DNA of 64,000 bases from the NCBI GenBank assembly GCA_018292915.2, contig JACVVK020000169.1:159001-223000 (forward strand), written 5' to 3'. A model generated the notes under the pieces. It saw only the letters and a program-made list of their open reading frames with translations. It searched no databases and was not told where the DNA came from. The translations under genes and the position numbers were made by a program. This document shows positions 20,641 through 31,525 of this stretch, one piece after another (position 1 is the first letter of the stretch; every line of letters starts with the position of its first letter). Source of the DNA: Batillaria attramentaria (Eukaryota; Mollusca; Gastropoda; Batillariidae).

Positions 20641-20908
20641 CTATTGCTGAGCTCCACCGCTAGCTTCCGGTCTGATCTCCTCGTAGCGACCAACTCTTCG
20701 TCTGGACAGCAGCAGGAACACCCTGCCCACACAGCCAGGCGGGGACAACGTCATTGAGAATGTCTTAAAGAAACTCATAGCCAGTCAATGTTAAGATAAG
20801 GAGTAGCACTTGACTTCACTTTCTCCCCTGATTCCATAGTGAGAATAGACCGTTATGAACCGTGATGAATAACAGAAACAGAGCTGAAACAATTATTCAA
20901 AAGCCCCC

Positions 20909-20939
<31 letters not shown>

Positions 20940-21264
20940 CTGCCAGTCATGGTTATTATTCACCATGTGGATCTCCGGTAAACTGTCATGGCAAAGCATA
21001 TAAATATATAAAAACAAAACAAAACAACAAACTAATGCAAGGAAATACACACTCCAGTTCAGTTCGTCGTTTTTTGTTTGTTTGTTTGTTTGTTTCTTTA
21101 TTCTTACATGGACAGCATGGCGTTTAGAGATGTAAAGCCAGCCATGAAGAGGAAGACTGCACCCCTCATCTGAGCCACCGTGGCCTCATAGATCTCGTTG
21201 TACAGGGAGTTGGACGTTAGCGTGGACAGGGTCTCCATGATGGCGACACTAGAGAACAGAGCAC

Positions 21265-21328
<64 letters not shown>

Positions 21329-21448
21329 TTTTGTGTATTTTTCTGACACGACTCAGTAGGTGTTTTTCAGTTGTAAAATTTGTAATTTTCAAAACGTGAA
21401 TACACACACGCGGGCGTACACACACACACTCACACACGCACGCAGGCA

Positions 21449-21533
<85 letters not shown>

Positions 21534-23729
21534 ACTGAATCAGTTCAGGTTCTTACCTTGTCTGTCGGCTCCCGCCATCTTGGACAAGAGTGATCGGTTG
21601 GCGGCATTGGCAGCTGGACTGACCAAATTCACAACCACCGCTGAATGGGAACAAAACATAGGTTTATTCTATCGTGTTGATCCTAGGCCTTTTTCAACGT
21701 CTTGAAAGTGAATCATTCAACGGATCCTGTAATGATGATTAGGTGTCCGGCGACTGAGTTAGGGTTTTCTTGATGTTGTTGCTACATTGTATTTTGAGTT
21801 TGTTGTTGTTGTTGTTTTTTTTTTCACCCACTGGCGGACTCCACAAATGAATATCAGTGTACAAGCAGTGCTGAGTAGGACGCGCACCCACCCCTGTTTG
21901 GCGCCGAAAAGGTCAGCGACAGCACATGGGAAGTACAAAAGGTGAAGTTGCCGAACTGAAGAATAGAGTTACTTCCCTTGGACCATATCCCGTGGTCATA
22001 AGGTAATAAGAGTAAGCGCTTCTAAAATGGTGGGTCATAACAGTTATCTGACGATTTTCTGAAATTTTCCTCCACCAGGGGGAGCCGGGGTCGCCGAATG
22101 GTAGAGCGTTGGACTCCCGATGCTCGGGTCGTGAGTTCGAATCCCTGCTGGGGCCAAATATTTGTGCTGGCCTTTTTCTCGTCGCCCGGCCGTGTTTGAT
22201 ATCACCCTTACGTGGTGGAAAAGGACGTTAAACTCCCAAACACACACACACCCACCGGCCTTCTTCCACCAGATTGGTTTCGGTGTCCGCTGGATTACCG
22301 GCAGCCGCCAAATCGAGTCTGATCGCGATGCAGGTGACAACTAATTCAGACAGACACTGTTCACTTTCATAGAGAGAGATTACACTCATCAAGACCTCGA
22401 TACAATCTGTCCGTCGAGTGGATACGACACAATAATTAGACGATCTGCGCGGTCTGGTCAGTCCTAGCAGTGAACTTATACCACGTGTCACCACGTGTCA
22501 CTGATAGATACACACTTACCAAAGTACAGCATGACGTCATTTTGAGCCAAACCCTCAAACACAAGACTGCTGGAGTAGGACAGAAGCCCGATGGCGATGA
22601 CAACTGGGTCAGAGAAGAATTTCTGCAGCACGTGCACCGCGAACAACCCCGTCACGGCCTTGATGGCGGTCCCAACCGCCCCGTACACTCCAATCTGCTC
22701 AGGCAGCCAGCAGAAAGGAGGACCCAGTTGATAAATGGTCAGTAGAGAAGTGTGGAACATGACGGCCGTCCAGTTTAAAAATAAAACCATCACAGCTATA
22801 CAGAACAGAGCACGTTCTTTCAAAGTTCCGGCCGACAGGTAAAATGCGAAGATATTTTTCACATACTTCAAGGGGTTGATACAACGTCGTCTGCTGCATT
22901 TGCGTCTATGTGTTACAGTCTCTGGGAGGAAAAACACGCTAATGCACAAAGCCATGAAGACAAAGGCGCTTGGCCAAAGCGAAGCGTAGAAGTAGCCTAA
23001 GTTCTGGATGAGGAAACCTACAGTTAGCTGCCCGGCCAAATAGGAAATCTGCAGGAAAAACTCCACGACAGCAATGGCGCTAGTGCGGGTCTTCTCGGGG
23101 GGCGTTAAGTCCGCCGTGAAGGCGAAACCGGCAAGCATGAGTGTGCAGAAGGAGCCGCTCATCCCGTCCACGACGTTTCTCACGAAGCAGTAGGTCAGGT
23201 CAAGGTCAAACTTCATGATGACGTCGTAAACGATCTGCTTGACGAAAGATGACAGACAGGACAGAATGATGAGGGGTCGGCGCCCGATGACGTCAGACAT
23301 AGAACCCAGAAGGATGGTGGCCACGACCATGGGACCGACTCCCGAGTAGGACAAGATCATCATGAACTTGGACACGTGTTTCTGGAGCAACGCCTCCTGC
23401 TGCACAAGCGGGTTGCTGCTGTTCCTGTCACATTTAGATCGGGACGAATTGTTCAGACTGCTGGCATTGCCGGTGTCGTTAAAGAAGTCAGGATAGAAAC
23501 GGTCGTAGAAATACTGAGAGGTCAGAGGGCCGTTAGAAGCCTCACAGACTTGGTAACAGAAGATAACGGCCACCAAACACAGTCTGGCGCGAGCGGTTGG
23601 GAAGGACTTGGTGCCATTCACGAGATCCGCGCGGTATATCAACAGCGGGCCCTCATCGTGGTGTACTGAGAGAGACGCGCTTGTTGTGCGAGGGGTCTCG
23701 AGTAGATAGCCCGCTTCGTCATCAGACAT
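20641..23729 (-). CDS. SLC46-type MFS transporter, copy B
   Basis: This is the paralog of the plus-strand transporter and points toward it. Exons, in coding order, are 23729-22520, 21640-21557, 21264-21108 and 20722-20641, giving 510 residues with consistent phases. The MFS loop motif GSMSDVIGRRP, the glycosylated loop (NDTG, NASS, NNSS, NSSN) and the long run of membrane segments are retained and mostly identical to copy A. Differences cluster in the cytosolic N-terminus, where about 17 residues are absent relative to copy A; in the loop after PETVTHR; and in the C-terminal tail (VFLLLSRRRVGRYEE). The uneven divergence suggests constraint on the transmembrane core, so both copies are probably functional. 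Substrate unknown. Confidence 0.9.
20909..20937. repeat. (GA)n microsatellite in intron 3 of copy B
   Basis: A short GA run lies between exons 3 and 4 of copy B; nothing comparable is at the same place in copy A. Confidence 0.9.
21097..21110 (-). promoter_or_regulatory. Exon 3 donor overlapping a stop codon and AATAAA, copy B
   Basis: On the minus strand the junction reads CCAT|GTAAGAATAAAG. The same nested TAA stop and AATAAA as in copy A are kept. Splicing leads to the exon ending at 20641; retention truncates the protein after the last membrane segment. Confidence 0.68.
21268..21326 (-). repeat. (CA)n tract abutting the exon 3 acceptor of SLC46 copy B
   Basis: On the minus strand it is a TG run ending TGTAG, followed at once by exon 3 (21264). 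It occupies the polypyrimidine position, as in copy A. Confidence 0.96.
21452..21531. repeat. (CA)n microsatellite in intron 2 of copy B
   Basis: This is the second of two long tracts in the 292-bp intron. About 115 bp of more complex sequence separates them, and part of that block matches the spacer in intron 2 of copy A. Confidence 0.96.
22079..22260 (+). mobile_element. tRNA-derived SINE, family 1, copy 3
   Basis: It carries the full head, body and tail and is flanked by TTCCTCCACCAG (22067-22078) and TTCTTCCACCAG (22261-22272). It lies in intron 1 of SLC46 copy B and is not present in copy A, so it inserted after the duplication or was lost from A. Confidence 0.92.
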
Positions 23730-23788
23730 TTCTCACCTTTCTCACTTGGAGTGGACCTGCTTCTGTTCCTCTGCTACTCAGTCGTTGC

Positions 23789-23856
23789 CCCGTCTTTGGT
23801 ATCACCCGTACGTGGTGGAAAAGGACGTTAAACTCTCGAACACCCACCCCATCCTG
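23789..23856 (+). mobile_element. tRNA-derived SINE, family 1, copy 4 (3' tail only)
   Basis: Only the last 65 bp of the family is present, from the GCCCCGTCTTTG block through GGAAAAGGACGTTAAAC to the CACCC tail. It interrupts the upstream flank of copy B 60 bp before the start codon. Copy A lacks it. Flanking CTGTTCCT repeats (from 23763 and about 23857) resemble a decayed target-site duplication. Confidence 0.8.
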
Positions 23857-24288
23857 TTCCTGTACTAAGCCGTTGTCGGTTCCAAACTTGACCAGCTACT
23901 GCCTCATGACAGCACACGGCGTAGACTCACGTTCGTCATTTGCTGAACCTAAAACGTTGAACCTCTGCCTGGAAGATGTGCAACACCGGGAAGGCAGTTC
24001 TGCTGTAGTTTGAGGAAAAGCTACAAAGGATTTCCCATGCTCACAACTTCTGGCCTAGCATGTGGTCGTCAGTGCACGACCGGCTTTGTTTTCTCATTGC
24101 CGTTTTCCTGAGAAAATTGGGAAATCGGAAATTCTGCAAATTGGGTTTAAAGTTTTTGTTTTTAATCAAGCTGATTGACTGACTCCGGTCACGGTTATCG
24201 CCCATCTTACATCCACGATCATTCTTTGGTGTGTGCCAATCAGTCTACCTTCCGTCAAACTCGATTTCACGCGTTGTTTTACAAAATG

Positions 24289-24452
24289 TTACTTTTGTGT
24301 GTCCGCCGGCGTGGCACATCACTCGATTCCAGCGAAAAAACAGACATTAAGCAAACAGGTCAGAAAACGGTTACTTTTGTGTGTCCGCCGGCGTGGCACA
24401 TCACTCGATTCCAGCGAAAAAACAGACATTAAGCAAACAGGTCAGAAAACGG
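24289..24452. repeat. 82-bp perfect tandem duplication upstream of SLC46 copy B
   Basis: Two units start TTACTTTTGTGTGTCCGCCG at 24289 and 24371 and are essentially identical. The matching stretch upstream of copy A has only one unit, so the duplication is younger than the paralog split. Confidence 0.93.
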
Positions 24453-24695
24453 TAAGATACACTTGAATGTCCTCACCAGAAATCCTGTTACAAGAATTGC
24501 AGCACACAGCTTTCACACTTCCCTTGTCCACTCACTCCGTACGCCAGACTCAGTCAGAGTGCCAACTACTTCCCTCGTAACTGACGTTTCCTGTGTCTGG
24601 CCTTGGTACGATTTCCTCCTGTATCGCTCTGTGTGCCTCTCACTGACGTCACTTGAACGATTGCACTTCTGATTCTGACTCATGTCAAACATGTA

Positions 24696-25152
24696 CTGGG
24701 GCGGTCGGTGGTCTAGTGGTTAAGAGACTTGTCAGTCACCAATGCGAAAGGTCAGGCGTTCGAGTCCCACTCGGGGCCAATGAAGAAATTTCCCTTCTCG
24801 TATGTGGCCCGGCACCGTTCATTCGGGCCGATCGTCGGGGTTCTCTCCGGGTACTCCGGCCGCTTCCTCCCCCTCTGCTTTGGCCGGAAATATTCAGCTC
24901 ACCAAACTTTGAAAAATAAATGCATTTCTAAATTCCGAAATTTAAATAGCTGAGCTGACCCTTCGCACCACGTGATTGTAATGTGTTTATGTCCAGTGTG
25001 TGAGAGAATGCGTGCGATTCACGTCAGTCAGTGAGCATGCGTGTTGGGTTTAGTTCGCGGCGCTTCAGTTGAGCCGATTCATCAGTTAAACTGGGTAAAG
25101 CCGTGGCGCCTGTACAATAACGATGATCATTATTACCATTATTATTATTACT
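24696..25152 (+). mobile_element. tRNA-headed SINE, family 2, near full length
   Basis: The head has A-box-like GGTCTAGTGGTTAAGAG and B-box GGCGTTCGAGTCCC. A long body follows, with a TTCAGCTCACCAAA block, a CTGAGCTGACC block and a GTTTAGTTCGCGGCG block, then GTAAAGC and an (ATT)n tail. The last 225 bp matches 48187-48407 on the plus strand and 27849-28222 on the minus strand. The ATT tail suggests mobilisation by a CR1/L2/I-type LINE. Confidence 0.85.
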
Positions 25153-26666
25153 GACTCAAAATGCAACGCTGTTTGAAATGAGGCGTGTAGCCATTGCTGC
25201 GTCTCGGTTCCTCCTTCGGGGAACAACCTGGCTGCGCCCGGCGCACAACTTGACCCCGATCCGGGTCCGGCCGTCGCTGCGCGCAGTACACATGTACTAA
25301 GCACTCTACAACAGCTTGTCAGCTGAGTGGGCATAGCGCTGTGTACAATAACTGATCTCGATAAAAAAAAAAAAAAAAGCAAAACGGTACGGCCGGGTCT
25401 TGAAAAATATTACGCCGGCATCACATCGTGTGCATCGGGTGTGCGATACCGCTATGTCAAGGTACCACCGGTTATATAACTACTGAATTTGAACTGAATT
25501 GCGGCTTTCCGGCGCTGCCAGTCCGCCGTCCCCTCCCCCCCCCCCCCCCGGCCCCCCGAAAAACTGCAAATGTTTTTGCAACTGAATTTGCTTCAAGTTA
25601 TGACTGAACTTCAGTTTTTCCTTTTAGACATCCAGTTCTGCCTTCACTGGCCGCACTCAAGTTATTCACTGACTGCACCCACTACTAATGATGTTCAGTT
25701 TCCAAGTCAGTCACTGCCGCCGGGACGGACGGAGTCAGCCGCGCGGCCACGGTTCAAGTTCTCACGGCGGTCAACGGTTGTGCGACTGGGACTGATGCAG
25801 GCGGTTACACTGAGTTAAAACGAAAAGTTGTTGTGTCAAAAGTTTTTCATTTATTATTATTATTATTATTGTTTTGTTATTCTGATGTTGGTCACTGCGC
25901 CCGCTGTTGTGATTCGTCTGAAGCTTTTCTTATAAATCAGTGTCACGAGTGACGCACTACGTTTGGCTTTCAAGATGGCGGCCCCCTGTCGGCATGACCA
26001 AAACATCAGTGGAGGGGGGGATTTTTAAAGCTTCGGATCACTAAAGCAATGAAAATGTTCACTGCCCTAGTGACGACAGTACGTCCTTGTACTCTGTTCG
26101 TTTAACAGTCGTATGTGAGTTGGATCTGAGCTGACCTATCCGATAGACCAGTCTGTGACCTGAGGGTTATAGGTGCACTCCAGGACGCTCACGTAACTTC
26201 GTAAGTCAGCATCGTTTCACGCGTGCAGAACCTTGATATTTTTAACGTCGTGAACCCAAACACGTTGCTCGGTGAAGTACTGCGGGAAATTGCCGGTAAA
26301 GTTTCGTTTTGAAAGCTGGTTAGGAGTGCCACGGTAGTGCCATGTGAAGGTCATCATAAGAGAGGGAGAGAGAGCCATTCCTGTCAAACTGTGCATAACG
26401 CAGGAGGAGTGACACTGCGCAAATATTGTGTGTTTGATAATGAGTAATTTCTCACACCATTACAGTGGAACCCTACAGTGTGATTATTGGCAGGCAATTG
26501 TGCAAACTGGTGCAGAAATATAAATAAATATTAGTTGGTCTTGCTCTCATTTATGTAAGTTGTTATGTATGTAAACACTGGGCCTGTTTAACATCATCAT
26601 ATTTTTAATTTGGCATGCGTTTATTATATATGTAATGTTGAAATTCAGTGTTGCACACATTTGCAG
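25153..26666. other. Spacer and probable MTIF2 promoter / 5' UTR region
   Basis: No coding exon is recognised between the family 2 SINE and the first MTIF2 coding exon. A poly-C run lies at 25536-25549 and an (ATT)n run near 25851-25870. A YY1-like motif at 25972-25984 is the best transcription-start landmark; a non-coding first exon is likely but cannot be delimited. Confidence 0.5.
25972..25984 (+). promoter_or_regulatory. YY1-like CAAGATGGCGGCC motif
   Basis: The motif matches the YY1 consensus that often lies just downstream of transcription starts of housekeeping and mitochondrial genes in animals. It is about 740 bp upstream of the first MTIF2 coding exon. It is a plausible start-site element; no other core promoter element is clear. 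Confidence 0.45.
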
Positions 26667-26715
26667 GTTTTGCAACGTAAAAAGTGCAAGCCAGCACTGC
26701 CTGAGCAACAAAGCC

Positions 26716-29700
26716 ATGTACAGCCGCGCAGTGTCTCAACATGTGCACAGTCTGCTGCAACAATGTCAGACCCTCAGTTTCCTTTCTTGCAAGCACAAGT
26801 GCTTGCCCGTGGTTGTTCATGCACATCACATGGCATCACAACACAGACAGTTGGCACTGTCGTCAGTGAAGCAGCCTTTCAACAGTCACACTCACAGCTT
26901 CACCTGGTGTCAAAGACGATCATTACATTTGACAGACTTATCCTTTGCTGCCAAAGCCAAGAACTCAAAGAAAGCATTGGTAAGTTTATTGAGCACACAA
27001 ATGTATTGTAAGTGATATTTTCAGGCAAAAATCATGAAAGGAGTGAAAGTTATTCCCATTACAGGGCTGAGATTTAGCAAGCCCAACTAAGGAGCCAGTC
27101 GGGCTCCCAACCAGGGAAGTTGAGGGAGCCCGACAATTTTTCAAGGAGCCTGACTCTTTGATGAGAACTTTCGCTGTATATGCGCTTTTTATAGACCAGT
27201 CTGCGCGATGGTGAAATGAGAGCTCTGGACGCTGAGGCGATCAGCAGGTTCAGCGACGGCGTACGTGTGTATTGCCGCGTATTACCAGTCCAGTGCAGGT
27301 GTGTCAGTAAGCGGAATCTACCGATCAGGCCGGGAAATATCAAGGCGCCAGCCGGGCGATTGAAACTGTGATCCGAGGGAGCCCGATGTGATTTTTAGGT
27401 GTCCGGGCACCCGCTAAAGCTCAGCCCTGCATTAACTTGTGCTCACACAAGTGTTGGGATAATCAATGAACCTAACACCTCATGCTTTTGAACACATCTA
27501 GTTGATGTCTTGCTGAATGTTGACAGAGAAAACCAGTCAGCATGAACAAGAAGGCAACCAGCTTGCCCCTGGTACAAGTTCACTCAAGTATGACTGTGGC
27601 AGAACTAGCTGCTGTTATTGGAAGGGGCATAGGTGAGACACAGTATTGTGTTATTCAATGAATTATATGTAATGTAAATTATATGCTGCTTGCAGTGTTT
27701 AGCAAGGATAACTGAGGAACATTTAATAAACTTTCACTTGGGGTTCTGTTCATTTACATTCAAGGCACACTGAGCTCTGTGTTGGAATGGGGGTATGAAA
27801 GTTAATGTAAACTCAGTGTTTGCTGTTCTGCTTTTCATTTATGATAATCCCTAAAATGATAATAACTGAGCATTGTATAGGCGCTTTACCCAATTTCTTG
27901 AATTGGCTCAAAGCGCTGCAACTAGTGCAAGCTGAACCCAACAGGCACGCTCACATGAATCGCATGCATTCTCTCACACACAAGACATAATTATTTTTCA
28001 TGCTCAGAAATTGTTTATTTACTTTGAACAAACCGTATTGCAATAAACTTGTTTAAACCAATTATTTTAACACAATACATGTACAGTCACCTAGTGTGAA
28101 GGGTCAGCTCAGCTACTTAAGTTTCAGAATTTAGAATTGCCTTTAATTTTCAAATTTTGTGGGCGGAACATTTCTACTCAGTAGCAAACTTGTATGATGC
28201 TTTCTTGATTTAGTTTTTTAGGCTTAGCTTCTATGCTGAATAAATGTAACTTGGCTGGTTTGAACTGTGCTAAACTTGAAATTATTTCTTTCTGATTTTC
28301 TTGTGACACACTCTGTTTCAGACCATGTCTTTGAGGTGCTCATGTATGTCAGTGGTGGAAGCCGGTTTGAATCAGAAGATGATGGTGAGTGTTGCTGTTC
28401 TCATCTTGTGGGTTTGGGCTCCAGTAACTGTTTTAAGTCTGTTTACCCTACTGGTGCAGCTGTGAACTTGCTTCCTCAGACCGGATGTGCAGCCAGCATA
28501 CCGGGTACACACCAATTTATGGGTGCCTAAGTAAAAAGAAATACATGTAGTATAACTTTTGATACCATGGACCAGTTGCTACGATATTTTGACAGCTGAT
28601 GTCTAAAAGGGTGTTAACATACTGTTGTTGTCATCATTGTCAATGTCATTGGTGGTGGTGGTGTCGTTGTCATCATTGTTGTCATGGTCATTGTTGCTGT
28701 TGTTAATGTTGTTGATATCGTAGTTGCAGGTGTTGACATTATTGTCGTCATTGTTTTTGTTGTCATGGTCATTGTTGTTGTTGTGGTCATTGTTGTGACT
28801 CACTGTAGTTGGTGGTGGTGGTGTGGTCGTTATTGTTGGTGTGGTGGTTGTCGTCTTTGTCGTAGTTGCTGTTGTTGCTGAAGATTTGTGTTGAATATGA
28901 ATCATCCAGTTGATGGCTAGTGTGTCGTGATGTAACCGTAACTGGTCTGATACAGAAAGATCATTGTTATTGATTTTTCTGTAAATGGGTTGAAGGATTT
29001 AATCAAACCAAGATCATCAATAACAGTAACACTTGAGCACTGGCCAGATAAACCTGATGAAAACAGCTTTATGTGATTTACTGAATCACAGTTAGGGCCC
29101 TGATTATCTCTGTTTTTTTTGTTGTTTTTTTCTCCAGTGATTGATGATGTGAAGATAATACAAGAAGTGATCAAGAAGTCGGGCATGCGCTGCGTAATTG
29201 TGGCCCGTAACAAGGATGTGAAGGAGAAGGAGAACTGCGATGTGGAAAGACAGTGAGTGCAGCGCAGCAGCTATAGACTGCAGAATCCTGTTGTAACAAA
29301 GACCATTTATTGTTCAAAGGAATCTGACTATACAAGTCAGGGCCTCATATATATCCGTGTCGGACATGGGTCATAGACCGTTTCACTTTCAAAATGTCCT
29401 GTTAGATATGTACTTATAAAGGTGGACAAATACAAGGGTGACACTCTTTAGTCTGGGTGACTGAAATCCATTTTTTGGAAACCTGCCCTGGCTGAAATTC
29501 CTTTTCTTGAACGCAACATGGGTCAGATAGTACTATTAGTGGCAGCCCAGAGATAAGTGCCGCATTCATAATTTTATATGTTACAGTGCTAGGAGAGGTC
29601 ACCACATGCTTTTGTGTTTGGCTGGGTGTTCCACCGTTATGGAACCCGGTACCCCCACACCCTGGCCTGGGTTTCAGTCTTTTTTGCATATATGTATGAG

Positions 29701-31483
29701 TGTCGCCCGTGCATATCCTATTCTGTATCACTTCATGTACTATGTTCAAGACAAATGTCCTTTACTTTTATGATGAGCCGTGACTTTTGTCTCATAACAC
29801 TTCTCACAGCTATGGAGCCCTGATAAGTGTAGCAGAAGTGTTTTCATTTCTTATGGTTCCGTGGTCTTCCTTTATACAGTGGTTAAAGATGCTTAGCTCA
29901 ATAATGTTAGGCTTTATATTTTGGAGCTTCTTGTTTGGAACAGATGTGCTTGTGAGTGTGCTGTACCCTTGAAATGCACTACATGTACATGCATCTTTGG
30001 GTTAGTAGGGGAATAAGTTAATAAACAGGTGTTTGCTGATAGTGTAGGGAGGACTGTCTTTGCTGGTGATACAGGGTCATGCAAGCAGCTGTGCATTTTT
30101 GCAATCTGACTAAATACTACAAAAACTACAGGAAAAAAGAACTTTGTAGAAATTATAATTGGGGTTATAAATTAACGGGTGGAAAAAATTTCCTTGTTCG
30201 GGTTCTGGATGTATTGGTTTTGCCGAGATCAATACTCATCATGTTTGTGCCAAGATATGCTCGGCGGAACCATTTTTAATGCAACTTGTGTTTTTAATCA
30301 TCCCTGTTTTTTCTTGACGCTGTTAATGAAAACTGTCCTTTCCACCTTAATGTCGTTTTCACATTGGTTTTTGTAGTGTATACATGTGTAAAAGTTTTTA
30401 TGTGTAACTTGTGGAACATATATGACAAAGATTTGCATTATAAAATTATAATTAAACTTATCCTCATAGTACATGAACTGGAAGTACATGCAGACATTTC
30501 TTTTCTCCCAGGCCGCCCCCTGACCCCAGCGTTCTGGTCCGTCGCCCTCCAGTTGTTACCATCATGGGGCATGTTGATCATGGAAAGACCACTCTCCTGG
30601 ACCAGTTGCGGCAGTCAAATATTGTGGATCAGGAGTTTGGGGGCATAACACAGCATATAGGTGCCTTCTTAGGTCAGTTCTTACTGTGTGTGAATTACTT
30701 TTCAATGTGTGGTCAGCACTACAGACATTGAGGGGGGTGGGGGTGGGTGTTGGGGGGTTTAACGTCCTTTTCCACCACACACCGGTGATATCAAAGTAGG
30801 GGCAACGATGAAAAAGCCAGCACAAATATTACATTATTTGGCCCCAGCCGGGATACCAACACACAACCTGAGCATTAGAAGTCCTACGCTCTACCATTCG
30901 ACCACCGCGGCTCCGCCTACGGACATTGAACATACAATGTATTTAGTTAAGTTCAGTTAATAAGCTTGCTTATTTTGGGTCTTGAAAGAGAAAATGTTTG
31001 GTTTTCAGCAATACTCATTTATGTCTGTCTGCTTTGGTTGCTGTGGTACTTCGGTGAATTCTGTAGTCCTGACTTATCAGCTTGATCACTTCTGCAGTTA
31101 AGTTGCCATCAGGGGAGGCCATCTGCTTCTTGGACACACCGGGACATGCTGCCTTCTCTGCCATGCGAGCTCGAGGGGCGCAAGTGACAGACATTGTGGT
31201 GCTGGTGATTGCAGCTGAGGACGGTGTTATGCAGCAGACAGTCGAGTCCATCAGGCATGCACAGAGTGCGGGTGGTGAGATGCATGTCTTTTTTAATGCT
31301 TGTTGCTTAGGATGATGGTTTTTTTAAAAACTTTTTTATTCTTTTGGGTTTTTTTTACAACAGAGTACAAACATGACAGGGTGTGCAACAGTGTTGAGGT
31401 CAGTGATACATGGTTACAGTGCCACATCAAGTTACAGTACAAAGACAGATTACAATGTAAGCACTGTAGGTAACAGTAGTGTG

Positions 31484-31525
<42 letters not shown>

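Larger units (their letters stand above)
20641..24660 (-). repeat. Right arm (B) of the SLC46 inverted duplication
   Basis: This arm mirrors 4315-15360 in inverted orientation. It includes the promoter-side flank, which matches the other arm up to about 24660. Copy B introns are compact (0.88, 0.29 and 0.39 kb). An 82-bp tandem duplication at 24289-24452 is present here but single-copy in the other arm (around 4530-4610). Confidence 0.9.

Noticed and set aside
22470..22745. Minus/plus shadow frames over SLC46 exon 1 and similar frames at 5333-5539, 6170-6436, 23376-23669
   Set aside because: They are antisense shadows of the strongly supported transporter exons.
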